Source: Methylocystis rosea
GTDB lineage: Bacteria > Pseudomonadota > Alphaproteobacteria > Rhizobiales > Beijerinckiaceae
DNA: 64,000 nucleotides
Direction of reading: 5' to 3'
NCBI RefSeq assembly: GCF_003855495.1
Contig: NZ_CP034086.1
Span: forward strand, 3,199,501 to 3,263,500
The translations under genes and the position numbers were made by a program. The notes beneath the pieces were generated by a model. It was not told where the DNA came from and made no database searches. It was given only the letters and a program-made list of their open reading frames with translations. Of the stretch, positions 28,787 to 37,196 are shown piece by piece; positions within the stretch are counted from its first letter, which is position 1, and each line of letters begins with the position of its first letter.

Positions 28787-28813
28787 GGAACGCGTAAGAA
28801 CACTAATTGTTCC
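28787..28813. promoter_or_regulatory. symmetric EcfG-type promoter between nepR and phyR
   Basis: GGAAC at 28787-28791 and GTTCC at 28809-28813 are separated by 17 bases, so the same block reads as GGAAC-N17-GTT on both strands. The reverse-strand copy has the preferred C before GTT, and leads to nepR-ecfG about 70 bases on. The forward copy leads to phyR about 80 bases on. The EcfG consensus (GGAAC, 16-17 bases, GTT) is established; two-way use is inferred. Confidence 0.72.
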
Positions 28814-28893
28814 GCCATTGCAAGCAAGGAACACTATGACATATCAGCGGGCGCTTGAATTGACTTGGGCGCTGGGCGGCATAGGATGAAACT

Positions 28894-29682
28894 ATGAACC
28901 TCTCCAGAGAAATTGCGGTCCACCTGCCTTACCTCCGCCGGTTTGCGAGGGCGCTTTGCGGCTCGCAAAAGAGCGGCGACGCTTACGTTGTCGCCACGCT
29001 CGAGGCGCTGGTGGTGGATCCGGATGCCTTTCCGCTGAATATGTCGCCCAAAGTCGGGCTTTACCACCTTTTCATGACCTCGTGGTCGTCGATCCGGCTG
29101 AACACCGAAGCAGCGCCCGATGACGAGATATCCGCAGCACAGCGGAATATCAGCTTGCTGACGCCGCGGTCGCGACAGGCCTTTTTGCTGCGCACGGTCG
29201 AAGGGTTTTCGGTCGCTGACGCCGCCGCCATCCTGGGCGCGACCGAAGAAGAGGTCGAAGCGCTCGTAACGGAGGCCGGCCGGGAAATCGCTGAACGCGT
29301 CGCGACGGACGTGCTCATCATCGAGGATGAATCGCTCATTGCGCAGGATATCGAGTTCATCGCGCGCGATCTGGGCCATCGCATCATCGGCGTCGCCCGC
29401 ACCCATCAGGAGGCGGTGGAGCTCGCGGCGCGCAAGCGGCCGGGGCTGATTCTCGCGGACATTCAGCTCGCCGACGGCAGCTCTGGCCTGAACGCCGTCA
29501 ATGAAATGCTCGAAAGCTTCGACGCGCCCGTGATTTTCATAACTGCATTTCCCGAACGCCTGCTGACCGGCGAGCGGCCCGAGCCGGCGTTTCTCATCAG
29601 CAAGCCCTACAAGGTCGACACGGTCAAGGCGACGATCAGCCAGGCGCTGTTCTTCGAGCGCAAGGCGTCTCGCGCGGCCTAG
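28894..29682 (+). CDS. phyR: PhyR anti-anti-sigma response regulator
   Basis: A 262-residue response regulator with the PhyR domain order: N-terminal sigma-like domain (LPYLRRFARALCGS, LTPRSRQAFLLRTVEGFSVADAA) and C-terminal receiver (VLIIEDESLIAQDIEF, phospho-acceptor Asp in ILADIQLADGSSG, Lys in ISKPYK). When phosphorylated it binds NepR and frees EcfG. Transcribed divergently from nepR-ecfG. Confidence 0.95.
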   Translation: MNLSREIAVHLPYLRRFARALCGSQKSGDAYVVATLEALVVDPDAFPLNMSPKVGLYHLFMTSWSSIRLNTEAAPDDEISAAQRNISLLTPRSRQAFLLRTVEGFSVADAAAILGATEEEVEALVTEAGREIAERVATDVLIIEDESLIAQDIEFIARDLGHRIIGVARTHQEAVELAARKRPGLILADIQLADGSSGLNAVNEMLESFDAPVIFITAFPERLLTGERPEPAFLISKPYKVDTVKATISQALFFERKASRAA

Positions 29683-29861
29683 CGGTTTGCGGCGGAATAT
29701 CCCCATCAACGCCGCTCAAGTTTCACGAAAAGGCCGCTTCTAAGCTGTAGTCTGGCTGTTTCGCCGCGCCATATAAGATATGCGCATTAGGGCTCCGCTG
29801 AGCCGCTCGAGAAGAGCCTTCGTCGCGTTCGGCGCGCTCGAGCCGAGGGGGCTCTTGGACT

Positions 29862-31682
29862 GTGAATAGTCAAGCTATAGCGGCAAACGTAGCTGCAGAG
29901 GCGACGCGGCCTGCTCGAGCGCGTTGGCGGGAGTTCTGCGCGCTTGCTCTGGGATTCTGGGCCGGCGAGCAGAGCCGACGGGCATGGAGTCTGACGGGAT
30001 TAGTCGCCCTGTGCATCGGGCTGCAGCTTGGGGCGCAGCTCAGCATCAACGAATGGAACCGCAAGTTTTTCGACGCGCTCGAAAGCAAGAACGTCGAAGC
30101 GTTGAGTTGGGCGACGATCCTGTTGCCCGGCCTCGTCGCATTCAGCGGCCTCGCCATCAGCGGAACGCTCGTCGCGCGCATGACGTTGCAGACGCGCTGG
30201 CGAGAATGGCTCACTGAAAAACTCGCCGGCTGGTGGCTCGAGGACCAACGCTACTACCGTCTCGAGATCGCCGCAGCCGAGCAAACCTCGCCGGAATACC
30301 GGATCGCCAAGGACGTGCAACTTGCCGTCGAGCCGCTGGTCGAATTCGCCGTCGGCTTTTTGACGGCGCTGGCGACGGCATTGGCCTTCGTCGGGGTTCT
30401 GTGGACCGTTGGCGGCGCCCTGGAGCTTCATCTGCTTGGCGCGCGCCTCGTGTTGCCGGGATATCTCGGCTTCGCCGCGGTGGTTTATGCGACGATCGCC
30501 GGCGGCCTCGCCTACTTCGCCGGCCGTCCGCTGGTTCCGGCCGTTGCGCAGAAGAATGAAGCTGAAGCGCAGTTCCTCTCTGAACTCACACGGCTGAAGG
30601 AAAACGCGGAAAGCATTGCGCTCATTCGCGGCGACGCCGACGAATTGAGTTCTATCCTGCAGAACTATCGACGCGTCGTCACCGCCTGGATTCGCCAGAT
30701 CCATCGCAACGGGGTCATCGCCACCGTGCAGAGCGCAAATGGCGCGCTGGTGCCGCTGATCCCGCTCGTGCTCGTCGCGCCCAAATATCTCACGGGCGCG
30801 CTCACGCTCGGCGCGGTCATGCAGCTTACCGCCGCCTTCGTCTCTGTGCAGATCGCCTTCAACTGGTTCATCGACAATTCGGTGCGCGTCGCGGAGTGGA
30901 TGGCCTCGGCCAACCGGGTCGACGAACTCGCAGAAGCGCTCGAGAGTCTGGATATCGCCGTCATCATGGAGGAGAAAGAGTTTATCGATTTCGGCGTCAG
31001 CGACGACGATACGATTCACTTAGAAGATCTCGCGGTCGCGCATCGCAATGGCCGAATCGTGATTGCTGGCGCGAACGTTGTCATTCCAACTGGCGAAAAG
31101 CTGCTGGTGGCGGGGCCGAGCGGCACGGGAAAGAGCACGCTTGTTCGCGCCCTCGCCGGGTTATGGCCGTGGGGCTCCGGGCGTATCCTCTTGCCGAAAG
31201 ACGCCCACATCGCCTTTGTGCCGCAGAAGCCGTACATCCCCCTGGGCGCGCTTCGTCAGGCCATGCTCTATTCAATTTCCGACAAGGAAATCACCGACGA
31301 TATGCTCGAAGGCGCGATGCGGCGATGCGGCCTGGGTTATCTCGTCAAGCATCTCGACGAAGAGCAGCGCTGGGACCAAACGCTTTCCGGCGGCGAGCGG
31401 CAGCGAACGGCTTTTGTTCGGCTCTTGCTGGAAAGGCCGCAGATCATCATCATGGATGAGGCGACGTCGGCGCTCGACGAAGAGAGTCAGGTTTCGATGC
31501 TTCGCCTGTTCAATGAAGATCTCGCCGGCGCGACGGTGATCAGCGTCGGCCATCGCGTTGGCATGGAAGATTTTCACGACAAGAAACTCGTTCTTGAGCG
31601 CCGTCCGGCCGGCGCGCATATTACAAGCCGTAAGCTACAAAAATCCCTGTGGCACTTGTTCGACGAGGCCGCGCTTCATTGA
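29862..31682 (+). CDS. SbmA/BacA-type ABC transporter, fused membrane and ATPase domains
   Basis: A 606-residue half transporter: six-helix membrane domain with the ABC_membrane_2 pattern (NEWNRKFFDALE, YYRLEIAAAEQTSPEYRIAKDVQ) and C-terminal ATPase with Walker A GPSGTGKST, signature LSGGERQR and Walker B IIMDEATSALD. The family (BacA-like/YddA) includes importers of peptides, vitamin B12 or very-long-chain fatty acid handling. The start is GTG with GAGGGG upstream; no ATG is near. Confidence 0.85.
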   Translation: MNSQAIAANVAAEATRPARARWREFCALALGFWAGEQSRRAWSLTGLVALCIGLQLGAQLSINEWNRKFFDALESKNVEALSWATILLPGLVAFSGLAISGTLVARMTLQTRWREWLTEKLAGWWLEDQRYYRLEIAAAEQTSPEYRIAKDVQLAVEPLVEFAVGFLTALATALAFVGVLWTVGGALELHLLGARLVLPGYLGFAAVVYATIAGGLAYFAGRPLVPAVAQKNEAEAQFLSELTRLKENAESIALIRGDADELSSILQNYRRVVTAWIRQIHRNGVIATVQSANGALVPLIPLVLVAPKYLTGALTLGAVMQLTAAFVSVQIAFNWFIDNSVRVAEWMASANRVDELAEALESLDIAVIMEEKEFIDFGVSDDDTIHLEDLAVAHRNGRIVIAGANVVIPTGEKLLVAGPSGTGKSTLVRALAGLWPWGSGRILLPKDAHIAFVPQKPYIPLGALRQAMLYSISDKEITDDMLEGAMRRCGLGYLVKHLDEEQRWDQTLSGGERQRTAFVRLLLERPQIIIMDEATSALDEESQVSMLRLFNEDLAGATVISVGHRVGMEDFHDKKLVLERRPAGAHITSRKLQKSLWHLFDEAALH

Positions 31683-31693
31683 TTTGTTGACGC

Positions 31694-31743
31694 TAGAGCA
31701 GGCTCCGAAAAAGTTGCCAGACTTTTTCGATGAGAACCTGCTC
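31694..31743 (+). repeat. dispersed 50-bp palindromic repeat, copy 1
   Basis: A long interrupted palindrome (AGAGCAGG...CCTGCTC ends, inner TTTTTC/GAAAAA stems). The same 50 bases recur in reverse orientation at 38140-38189 with two differences. It lies 12 bases after the ABC transporter stop and may end its transcript. The similarity continues weakly to a CGATCACATG motif downstream. Confidence 0.85.
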
Positions 31744-31778
31744 GAACATTCTTACTTTTTAAGTTGAGCGACCTCCCT

Positions 31779-31806
31779 ACCGATCACATGATTCCATGTG
31801 ATCGGT
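31779..31806. repeat. 12-bp inverted repeat with CGATCACATG motif
   Basis: The arms ACCGATCACATG and CATGTGATCGGT are separated by ATTC. A matching CATGTGATCG lies at 38101-38110 at the corresponding end of the other palindromic repeat copy, so this hairpin is part of a longer (about 100 bp) dispersed element. The rest of the gap up to 31963 shows no gene. Confidence 0.7.
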
Positions 31807-31962
31807 AAGCGCGCCAGGGTTGGCCGCGCATGTATCCTCAACTGTGCCCAACGATCCATATATCGGGTTTCCCAAAGGACTTATCGTTGCTCTGCGTCGA
31901 TCAGCAAATGCGACATGCGTTTGAGCGGCGCAGATTTCTTTGGCCCTTTGGGAGGATCAGAT

Positions 31963-33339
31963 ATGCAAATGGCTTACAACGGAGCAACGCCGTCGGTCGC
32001 GCCGATGGGCGTGACCATGGATCAGATGTTTGCGCCGCAGGGCTTTATCGGCGGCGCGCTCGGCAGTGCGCTGGGCGGATTAGGCGGCGGCGCGCTTGGC
32101 CGCGCCTTTGGCAACCAGAATCTCGGTCGGCAGATCGGCAGCGTCGCTGGCGGCGTGCTCGGCGGACTGCTGCCGTTTGAGGCCGGCCCGCAGGCCTACG
32201 CTGGAACGTATTATGTTCCGCAGACGGCTGCGCCCGGCTTTGCGCCTCAGGGAATCGTCGGCGATGCGCTTGGCGCCATCGGCGCGCCGCTTGGCGGCTT
32301 CATTGGCGGCCGTTTCGGCAATGCCGGACTTGGCCAGACGATCGGCGGCACGGTGGGCGGACTTGCCCAGCGCTTCCTGCCGTTCGAAGCCGGCCCGCAG
32401 CCCTACGCCGGGACCTATTACGTCCCGCAGACGGCGGCGCCCGGCTTTGCGCCGCAGGGGATCGTCGGCGACGCGCTTGGCGCGATCGGCGCGCCGCTTG
32501 GCGGCTTCATCGGCGGCCGTTTCGGCAATGCCGGACTTGGCCAGACGATCGGCGGCACGGTGGGCGGTCTTGCCCAGCGCTTCCTGCCGTTCGAATCCGC
32601 GCCGGTGTTCGCGCCGCAGGGAATCGTCGGCGATGCGCTCGGCGCCATCGGCGCGCCGCTCGGCGGCTTCATTGGCGGCCGTTTCGGCAACGCCGGACTC
32701 GGCCAGACGATCGGCGGCACGGTGGGCGGTCTCGCTCAGCGTTTCCTGCCGTTCGAATCCGCGCCGGTGTTCGCGCCGCAGGGGATCGTCGGCGACGCGC
32801 TTGGCGCGATCGGGGCGCCGCTCGGCGGCTTCATCGGCGGCCGTTTCGGCAACGCCGGTCTCGGTCAGACGATCGGCGGCACGGTGGGCGGTCTCGCTCA
32901 GCGCTTCCTGCCGTTCGAGGCGGAGCCGGTTTTCGTTCCGCAGGGCTTCATCGGCGATGCGCTCGGCGCGGTCGGGGGCCGGGTTGGCAACTGGATCGGC
33001 GGACGCTTCGGCAACGCCGGCGCTGGCCAGACGGTTGGCAATGTGGTGGGCGGTCTCGCTCAGCGCTTCCTGCCGTTCGAAGCTGGCCCACAGGCTGGAG
33101 CTTATTATGTCCCCCAGACGGCTGCGCCTGTGTTTGCGCCGCAGGGCATCGTCGGCGATGCGCTTGGCGCGATTGGCGCGCCGCTTGGCGGTTTCATCGG
33201 CGGGCGCTTCGGCAATGCGGGACTTGGTCAGACGATCGGCGGCACGGTAGGCGGACTGGCCCAGCGCTTCCTGCCCTTCGACGCAGCGCCGCAGCCCGTC
33301 TACTACGTGCCGCAGATGCAGGCGCCGATGTACGGCTGA
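31963..33339 (+). CDS. tandem glycine-zipper repeat protein
   Basis: A 458-residue protein built of seven modules of about 54-69 residues. Each runs FAPQGIVGDALGAIGAPLGG, FIGGRFGNAGLGQTIGG, TVGGLAQRFLPFE, rich in GxxxG glycine zippers. Some modules carry a Tyr/Pro linker (YAGTYYVPQTAAPG). Modules 2-5 and 7 are nearly identical; 1 and 6 diverge. No signal peptide is visible. GGGAGG seven bases before the ATG marks the start; the frame opens 55 codons earlier. Glycine zippers favour membrane insertion or self-assembly; the actual function is unknown. Precedes a prodomain-like protein and a subtilase. Confidence 0.8.
   Translation: MQMAYNGATPSVAPMGVTMDQMFAPQGFIGGALGSALGGLGGGALGRAFGNQNLGRQIGSVAGGVLGGLLPFEAGPQAYAGTYYVPQTAAPGFAPQGIVGDALGAIGAPLGGFIGGRFGNAGLGQTIGGTVGGLAQRFLPFEAGPQPYAGTYYVPQTAAPGFAPQGIVGDALGAIGAPLGGFIGGRFGNAGLGQTIGGTVGGLAQRFLPFESAPVFAPQGIVGDALGAIGAPLGGFIGGRFGNAGLGQTIGGTVGGLAQRFLPFESAPVFAPQGIVGDALGAIGAPLGGFIGGRFGNAGLGQTIGGTVGGLAQRFLPFEAEPVFVPQGFIGDALGAVGGRVGNWIGGRFGNAGAGQTVGNVVGGLAQRFLPFEAGPQAGAYYVPQTAAPVFAPQGIVGDALGAIGAPLGGFIGGRFGNAGLGQTIGGTVGGLAQRFLPFDAAPQPVYYVPQMQAPMYG
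32029..33300 (+). repeat. seven in-frame tandem repeats (162-207 bp)
   Basis: Repeat units begin near 32029, 32239, 32446, 32608, 32770, 32932 and 33133. The middle units are 162 bp, the ones with the Tyr/Pro linker 201-210 bp. DNA identity between units 2 to 5 is very high, including silent positions, which suggests recent expansion or gene conversion and makes copy number liable to change between strains. Confidence 0.85.
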
Positions 33340-33387
33340 CGTCTGAGCGACGCAATCGACGCGACGCATGAAGGATGATCTGCTGCC

Positions 33388-33417
33388 GCTTCCGGGCCGA
33401 TTCATCGGCCCGGAAGC
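33388..33417. promoter_or_regulatory. 13-bp perfect intercistronic hairpin
   Basis: GCTTCCGGGCCGA and its exact complement flank the loop TTCA, 48 bases after the glycine-zipper gene and 26 before the next. No T run follows. It may terminate poorly, or protect the upstream mRNA from degradation so that the repeat protein is made in excess over the genes below. Confidence 0.65.
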
Positions 33418-33443
33418 CCTCAAGAGATCAGGATCGCGAAATC

Positions 33444-33689
33444 ATGAGCGCAACGAACGGCATCGATCAATTTCTGGTGGCGCCCCGCAACGCGGCGAGC
33501 ACAGGGGATTTGGCCGCTTTCGAACAGGCGATGCAGTCTGTTCCCGGCGCCGCAATTCTTCAGCGCGCCGGCAAGGCCGGTCAACCAAGGCTGGTCGTCG
33601 CTTTACCTGCGGCGAGCGCAAGTCACTTGCGCGAACAATTTAGCGCGACCCTGATCATCGAACCAAACGCTCCGCTGAAACCATTTTAG
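33444..33689 (+). CDS. free-standing prodomain-like protein (putative protease inhibitor/chaperone)
   Basis: An 81-residue protein starting MSATNGIDQFLVAPRN. It aligns by eye with the N-terminal region of the subtilase encoded next: QFLVAPRN with RFMIASRR, PRLVVALP with PEILVAEM, and SATLIIEPNAPLKPF with PNVIVERDAFLRASD. The pattern (strand, helix, strand, strand, helix, strand) suits an I9-type prodomain. A separate copy could inhibit or help fold the protease in trans. No signal peptide. Function is inferred from the internal similarity only. Confidence 0.65.
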   Translation: MSATNGIDQFLVAPRNAASTGDLAAFEQAMQSVPGAAILQRAGKAGQPRLVVALPAASASHLREQFSATLIIEPNAPLKPF

Positions 33690-33750
33690 CGCCGGCGCGC
33701 GTCCTTCATAGCGATGCGCAGGCTGGCCCAATTTTATTAGGAGAGTCGAA

Positions 33751-35559
33751 ATGGCTGGTCCCGACAATAGCAATCCTGCGCCGAATGGCCACAACCCAGA
33801 GCCGCCCGCGCCGTCAACAAATGGCGCCGAAGTGCGGGTCGAACCGATGGCGATAGCCCCCACCGAGCGCTTCATGATCGCCTCGCGGCGCGTGCCAGGA
33901 TTCGCGCCCGCTTCGGCCATGGATCTCGCCAATGCGCTGCCCGACGTTAAGATTGTGCGGCGAATTCAGCCGCGCGGGCTCACCGCTTTTTCTGCGGGGG
34001 GCTCCGCTTCGCAGTCGCCCGAAATTCTCGTCGCCGAAATGGACCCTGCGCGCGGCGCCGCGCTGCAGGCGTCGTCGCCGCCCAACGTCATCGTGGAGCG
34101 CGACGCCTTTCTTCGCGCCTCGGACGACTTCCGTCCTTTCGACTTCAACGGAGCCATGCCGATTGCGGCGGGCGTCGGAGTCGACGTGCAGCTGCGCGTC
34201 GTGGGCGCTGGCGGCAAGCCGCTGTCCAAGGCCACCGTCTATGTCTATGGCCAGGGCTTTCCGGGCCAAGGCGTCACGAATGAGCGCGGCGAAGTCGTCG
34301 TGACCGTGTTCGGCGGTCCGATCGAGACCATCCAGGCGATTTACGTCAAACCTGCCGCCGATCATTGGGATCGTATGCTGCGCGGGCCAGCGCTTCAGGC
34401 CGGCGCCGTGAACACGGTGCAATTGCGTCCGCTGACCGAACGCTTCAACGGCTTTCCTCAAAACGGCATGGTTGGCTGGGGCCAGCGCCTCATGAAGCTC
34501 GACCGGCTCGATCCTTCATTCACCGGCGCCGGCGTCAAGATCGGCATCATCGATTCAGGTTGCGACAGCGCGCACCCGCAGTTGCGCCATGTGACGCGGG
34601 GCGCCGATCTCACCAATGGCGGCGACAAGACGAGTTGGTCGAACGATCAAATCGGCCATGGAACGCATTGCGCTGGAATCATTACGGCCGCCTCCGATGG
34701 CGTCGCCGGCATTCGCGGCTTTGCGCCGAGGGCGGAAGTTCACGCGTTGAAAGTATTTCCCGGCGGACGGTTCAGCGATCTTATCGATGCGCTCGACGAA
34801 TGCATCGAACGGCAGCTCGACGTCGTCAATATGAGCCTTGGCAGCGGCGATCCTTCCGAACTCGTCGCCCAGAAAATCGCCGAAGCGCGCCAGAGCGGCG
34901 TCGCCTGCATCGTCGCCGCCGGAAACTCCAGCGGACCTGTGCAGTTTCCCGGCATGCTGCCGACGGTGCTGACGGTCGCCGCGATGGGCAAACTCGACGA
35001 GTTTCCTTCTGACAGCTACCATGCGCAGACCGTCGTTCCGCAACTTGTCGCGGGGACGATGTTCTCGCCGAAATTCACGTGCTTTGGGCCGCAGATCACT
35101 GTCGCGGCGCCTGGCGTTGCAATTGTCTCCACTGTGCCTGGCGGGGGCTATGCGGCTTGGGACGGCACCTCGATGGCGACGCCTCACGTCACCGGCATGG
35201 CGGCGCTGCTTCTCGCGCACCATCCGCTCCTCGCTGGGGCGCGGACGGGGCGCAACGAGCAACGCGTCGCGCAGCTCTTCTCGTTGTTGGCCGCGTCGGG
35301 CGTCCGCTATCTCGGCGACTCCACGCGCGAAGGAGCCGGCGCGCCGGATTTTGAGCGCACACCCAGTCTCGCCGCGGCTCAGCCTTTGGGCGCGGCTGCG
35401 CCGGCGAACGCGGGACTGGCGCCGGCGGGAGCGATGATCGACGGATTTGCTCCGCTGAGCGCGCCAGCGCCGTGGGCCATCGATCCTGCGATGATGCAAA
35501 GGGTCAATCCGGCGATCATCCAGCGCATGATGCAGCTGCGAGCCGCGGGACTTATTTAG
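33751..35559 (+). CDS. S8 family subtilisin-like serine protease
   Basis: A 602-residue subtilase with a complete catalytic set: Asp268 (IIDSGCD), His303 (GHGTHCAG), Asn392 (AAGNSSG) and Ser474 (GTSMATPH). Residues 1-35 are Pro/Asn-rich, 37-130 resemble a prodomain, and 145-230 look like a carboxypeptidase-regulatory/Ig-like beta domain (GKPLSKATVYVYGQGFPGQG). The C-terminal 80 residues are Ala/Pro-rich. No signal peptide is visible, as for its two upstream neighbours, so export would need a non-Sec route or cell lysis. Separated from the prodomain-like gene by 61 bases; a clear GGAGAG ribosome site precedes the ATG. Confidence 0.88.
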   Translation: MAGPDNSNPAPNGHNPEPPAPSTNGAEVRVEPMAIAPTERFMIASRRVPGFAPASAMDLANALPDVKIVRRIQPRGLTAFSAGGSASQSPEILVAEMDPARGAALQASSPPNVIVERDAFLRASDDFRPFDFNGAMPIAAGVGVDVQLRVVGAGGKPLSKATVYVYGQGFPGQGVTNERGEVVVTVFGGPIETIQAIYVKPAADHWDRMLRGPALQAGAVNTVQLRPLTERFNGFPQNGMVGWGQRLMKLDRLDPSFTGAGVKIGIIDSGCDSAHPQLRHVTRGADLTNGGDKTSWSNDQIGHGTHCAGIITAASDGVAGIRGFAPRAEVHALKVFPGGRFSDLIDALDECIERQLDVVNMSLGSGDPSELVAQKIAEARQSGVACIVAAGNSSGPVQFPGMLPTVLTVAAMGKLDEFPSDSYHAQTVVPQLVAGTMFSPKFTCFGPQITVAAPGVAIVSTVPGGGYAAWDGTSMATPHVTGMAALLLAHHPLLAGARTGRNEQRVAQLFSLLAASGVRYLGDSTREGAGAPDFERTPSLAAAQPLGAAAPANAGLAPAGAMIDGFAPLSAPAPWAIDPAMMQRVNPAIIQRMMQLRAAGLI

Positions 35560-36325
35560 TCGCAAGCGCGAGCGGTGCCCGATTGATCGGCGTATGAAGC
35601 GCTTCTCCGTCATGTGCGGGGGAGCGCTTTCGCATTGAGTGCGCCGCTTCGCCACGGCCGCGCACTTGCAGCTTCTGCAGAACATTGTGCACGTGATTCT
35701 TCACCGTGCCGAGTTCAATGCGTAACCGACGGGCGATCTCCTTATTCGACAGCCCGCGCTCGATCAGTTCAAGTATTTCCCGCTCGCGCGCGGTAAGCGC
35801 GTCCTTTGCGTCCGCGCCGGACGAGAGCGCCTCCTTGCCGATAGGCCGACGCTCCTCGACGGGATGAATCGCGGGCGCCGCCGTCAATCGCTCGAGCAGT
35901 TCGACAACGTCTTCAATCGACCCTTCGCGAGGGATGACGCCGACGATCGAGGGACAGGCGGCCGCCAATGCTGGGCTAGCCGATGCCGGCGCGCCGATGG
36001 CGACGATTTGCAAATCGGGATGCTGCGCGGCGAGACCTTGCGCGATCGCAAGGCCTTCCAACTCGCCGACGTCGAGCAGAGCAATATCGGGCTCCAAATC
36101 AGCCGCCACCGCCAGCGCGGCGTCACACTCGACGACGCCGACAACGCACATTCCCTGATGCTGCCCGAGACGCAAGCCAAGCGCCTCGCTGAACAGGCGC
36201 ATGTCGCTGACGATCAAGATGCGCGCGTTTCGCGGCGGATTTGCCGATGCAGGAACAAACGCGCTCTGCGCTGACAGACCGGGGTCCAGGGCGGAATCGT
36301 CTCGGAAGGCCGCAAACCGAGGCAT
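35552..36325 (-). CDS. LuxR-family transcriptional regulator with receiver-like domain
   Basis: A 257-residue regulator. Residues about 35-150 resemble a receiver (ARILIVSDMRLFSEAL, LLDVGEL with a candidate phospho-Asp), and residues about 185-240 are a LuxR helix-turn-helix (LTAREREILELIERGLSNKEIARRL, GTVKNHVHNVLQKL). It converges on, and overlaps by eight bases with, the subtilase gene, so it may control the protease group. The cognate kinase is not in view. The 320 bases after its start, up to 36647, hold no gene; a hairpin near 36558-36600 (GAAAGCCTCGA and complement) is the only structure I see. Confidence 0.82.
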   Translation of the reverse strand: MPRFAAFRDDSALDPGLSAQSAFVPASANPPRNARILIVSDMRLFSEALGLRLGQHQGMCVVGVVECDAALAVAADLEPDIALLDVGELEGLAIAQGLAAQHPDLQIVAIGAPASASPALAAACPSIVGVIPREGSIEDVVELLERLTAAPAIHPVEERRPIGKEALSSGADAKDALTAREREILELIERGLSNKEIARRLRIELGTVKNHVHNVLQKLQVRGRGEAAHSMRKRSPAHDGEALHTPINRAPLALATK

Positions 36326-36646
36326 GGAACTACTCCTGAGCGCTATGTCTGAGTGGGCGCCTAATACATTGGCGCGATTTGAAAGGCGTAACGCCCGGGC
36401 GTCATCGCCTGCAATTTTTCGGTTTCAGCGTCATGGCCGTTGTTAAACCGCATCGACATTGAGCCATCATGACGCCTTCAGAGGCGTATGGGGCGGTAGT
36501 CAACATGGGGTTTCATAAGCGCGCTTTCGCGAGCTTTGTCCTCCTGCAAATGAATGGTTTTGAAAGCCTCGACAGCTGTTTGCGTTCGAGGCTGCTTTCA
36601 AGACGTCAAGGCGCAGTTTGCGATGCGCGAGGTCGATTAGCGTCCG

Positions 36647-37129
36647 CTATTTTTTTGTCGGATGGAGAATGACATGCTCCTGTTCGTCGCCGTCATTGCG
36701 GGCGACGATGGCGATCGCTGCTTCGCTGTCGCTCAAGTTTACGGGCTGGTGCGGCACGTCAGGAGGAATGAAGATAAAATCGCCCGCGACGTTCACGACG
36801 CTCTTTTCCAGGTTTTCTCCGTACCGCGTCTCGACACGGCCCTGCAGGAGATAAATTGCGGACTCATGGCCCTTATGGGTGTGAGCTTGCGCCTTGCCGC
36901 CGGGAGGAATGACGACCTTTAGCAACGACAGTCCCTTTGCGCCGGCGGTCTTTGTAGAAATTCCAGGGAAGATCGGGAGCGACTGCTTCGATTGTGACGC
37001 TTCGCCGACACGCACCGTCACGATATCCTTCCCATCCTTGTTGCCTATGATCGACGTCTCTGACGCCGCCGTCGACACAAGGGCTGCAAAGATCAAGGAA
37101 AGAAGCAATGGGTTGCGCATGGCGTTCAC
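36647..37129 (-). CDS. exported cupin-domain protein
   Basis: A 160-residue protein with a signal peptide (LLLSLIFAALVSTAAS) and one cupin barrel: GGKAQAHTHKGHESAIYLLQG gives His and Glu metal ligands, and FIFIPPDVPHQPVN the second motif. Probably a periplasmic metal-dependent binding or enzymatic cupin; substrate unknown. Two Met codons close together (positions 1 and 4) are both possible starts. Confidence 0.78.
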   Translation of the reverse strand: MNAMRNPLLLSLIFAALVSTAASETSIIGNKDGKDIVTVRVGEASQSKQSLPIFPGISTKTAGAKGLSLLKVVIPPGGKAQAHTHKGHESAIYLLQGRVETRYGENLEKSVVNVAGDFIFIPPDVPHQPVNLSDSEAAIAIVARNDGDEQEHVILHPTKK

Positions 37130-37196
37130 TCCGAAGGTTTGAGGCGCGAGACTATAGCGCAGGCGCGAGACGCATCGACAAGCGGCTGGCTGGGCG

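Noticed and set aside
32029..33300. Regular repeats as a possible CRISPR array
   Set aside because: Units are 162-207 bp, in frame and without variable spacers. They encode protein modules.
32080..33423. A 447-codon frame opposite the glycine-zipper gene
   Set aside because: It mirrors the tandem repeats of the forward gene, which has a good ribosome site and a sensible glycine-zipper translation.
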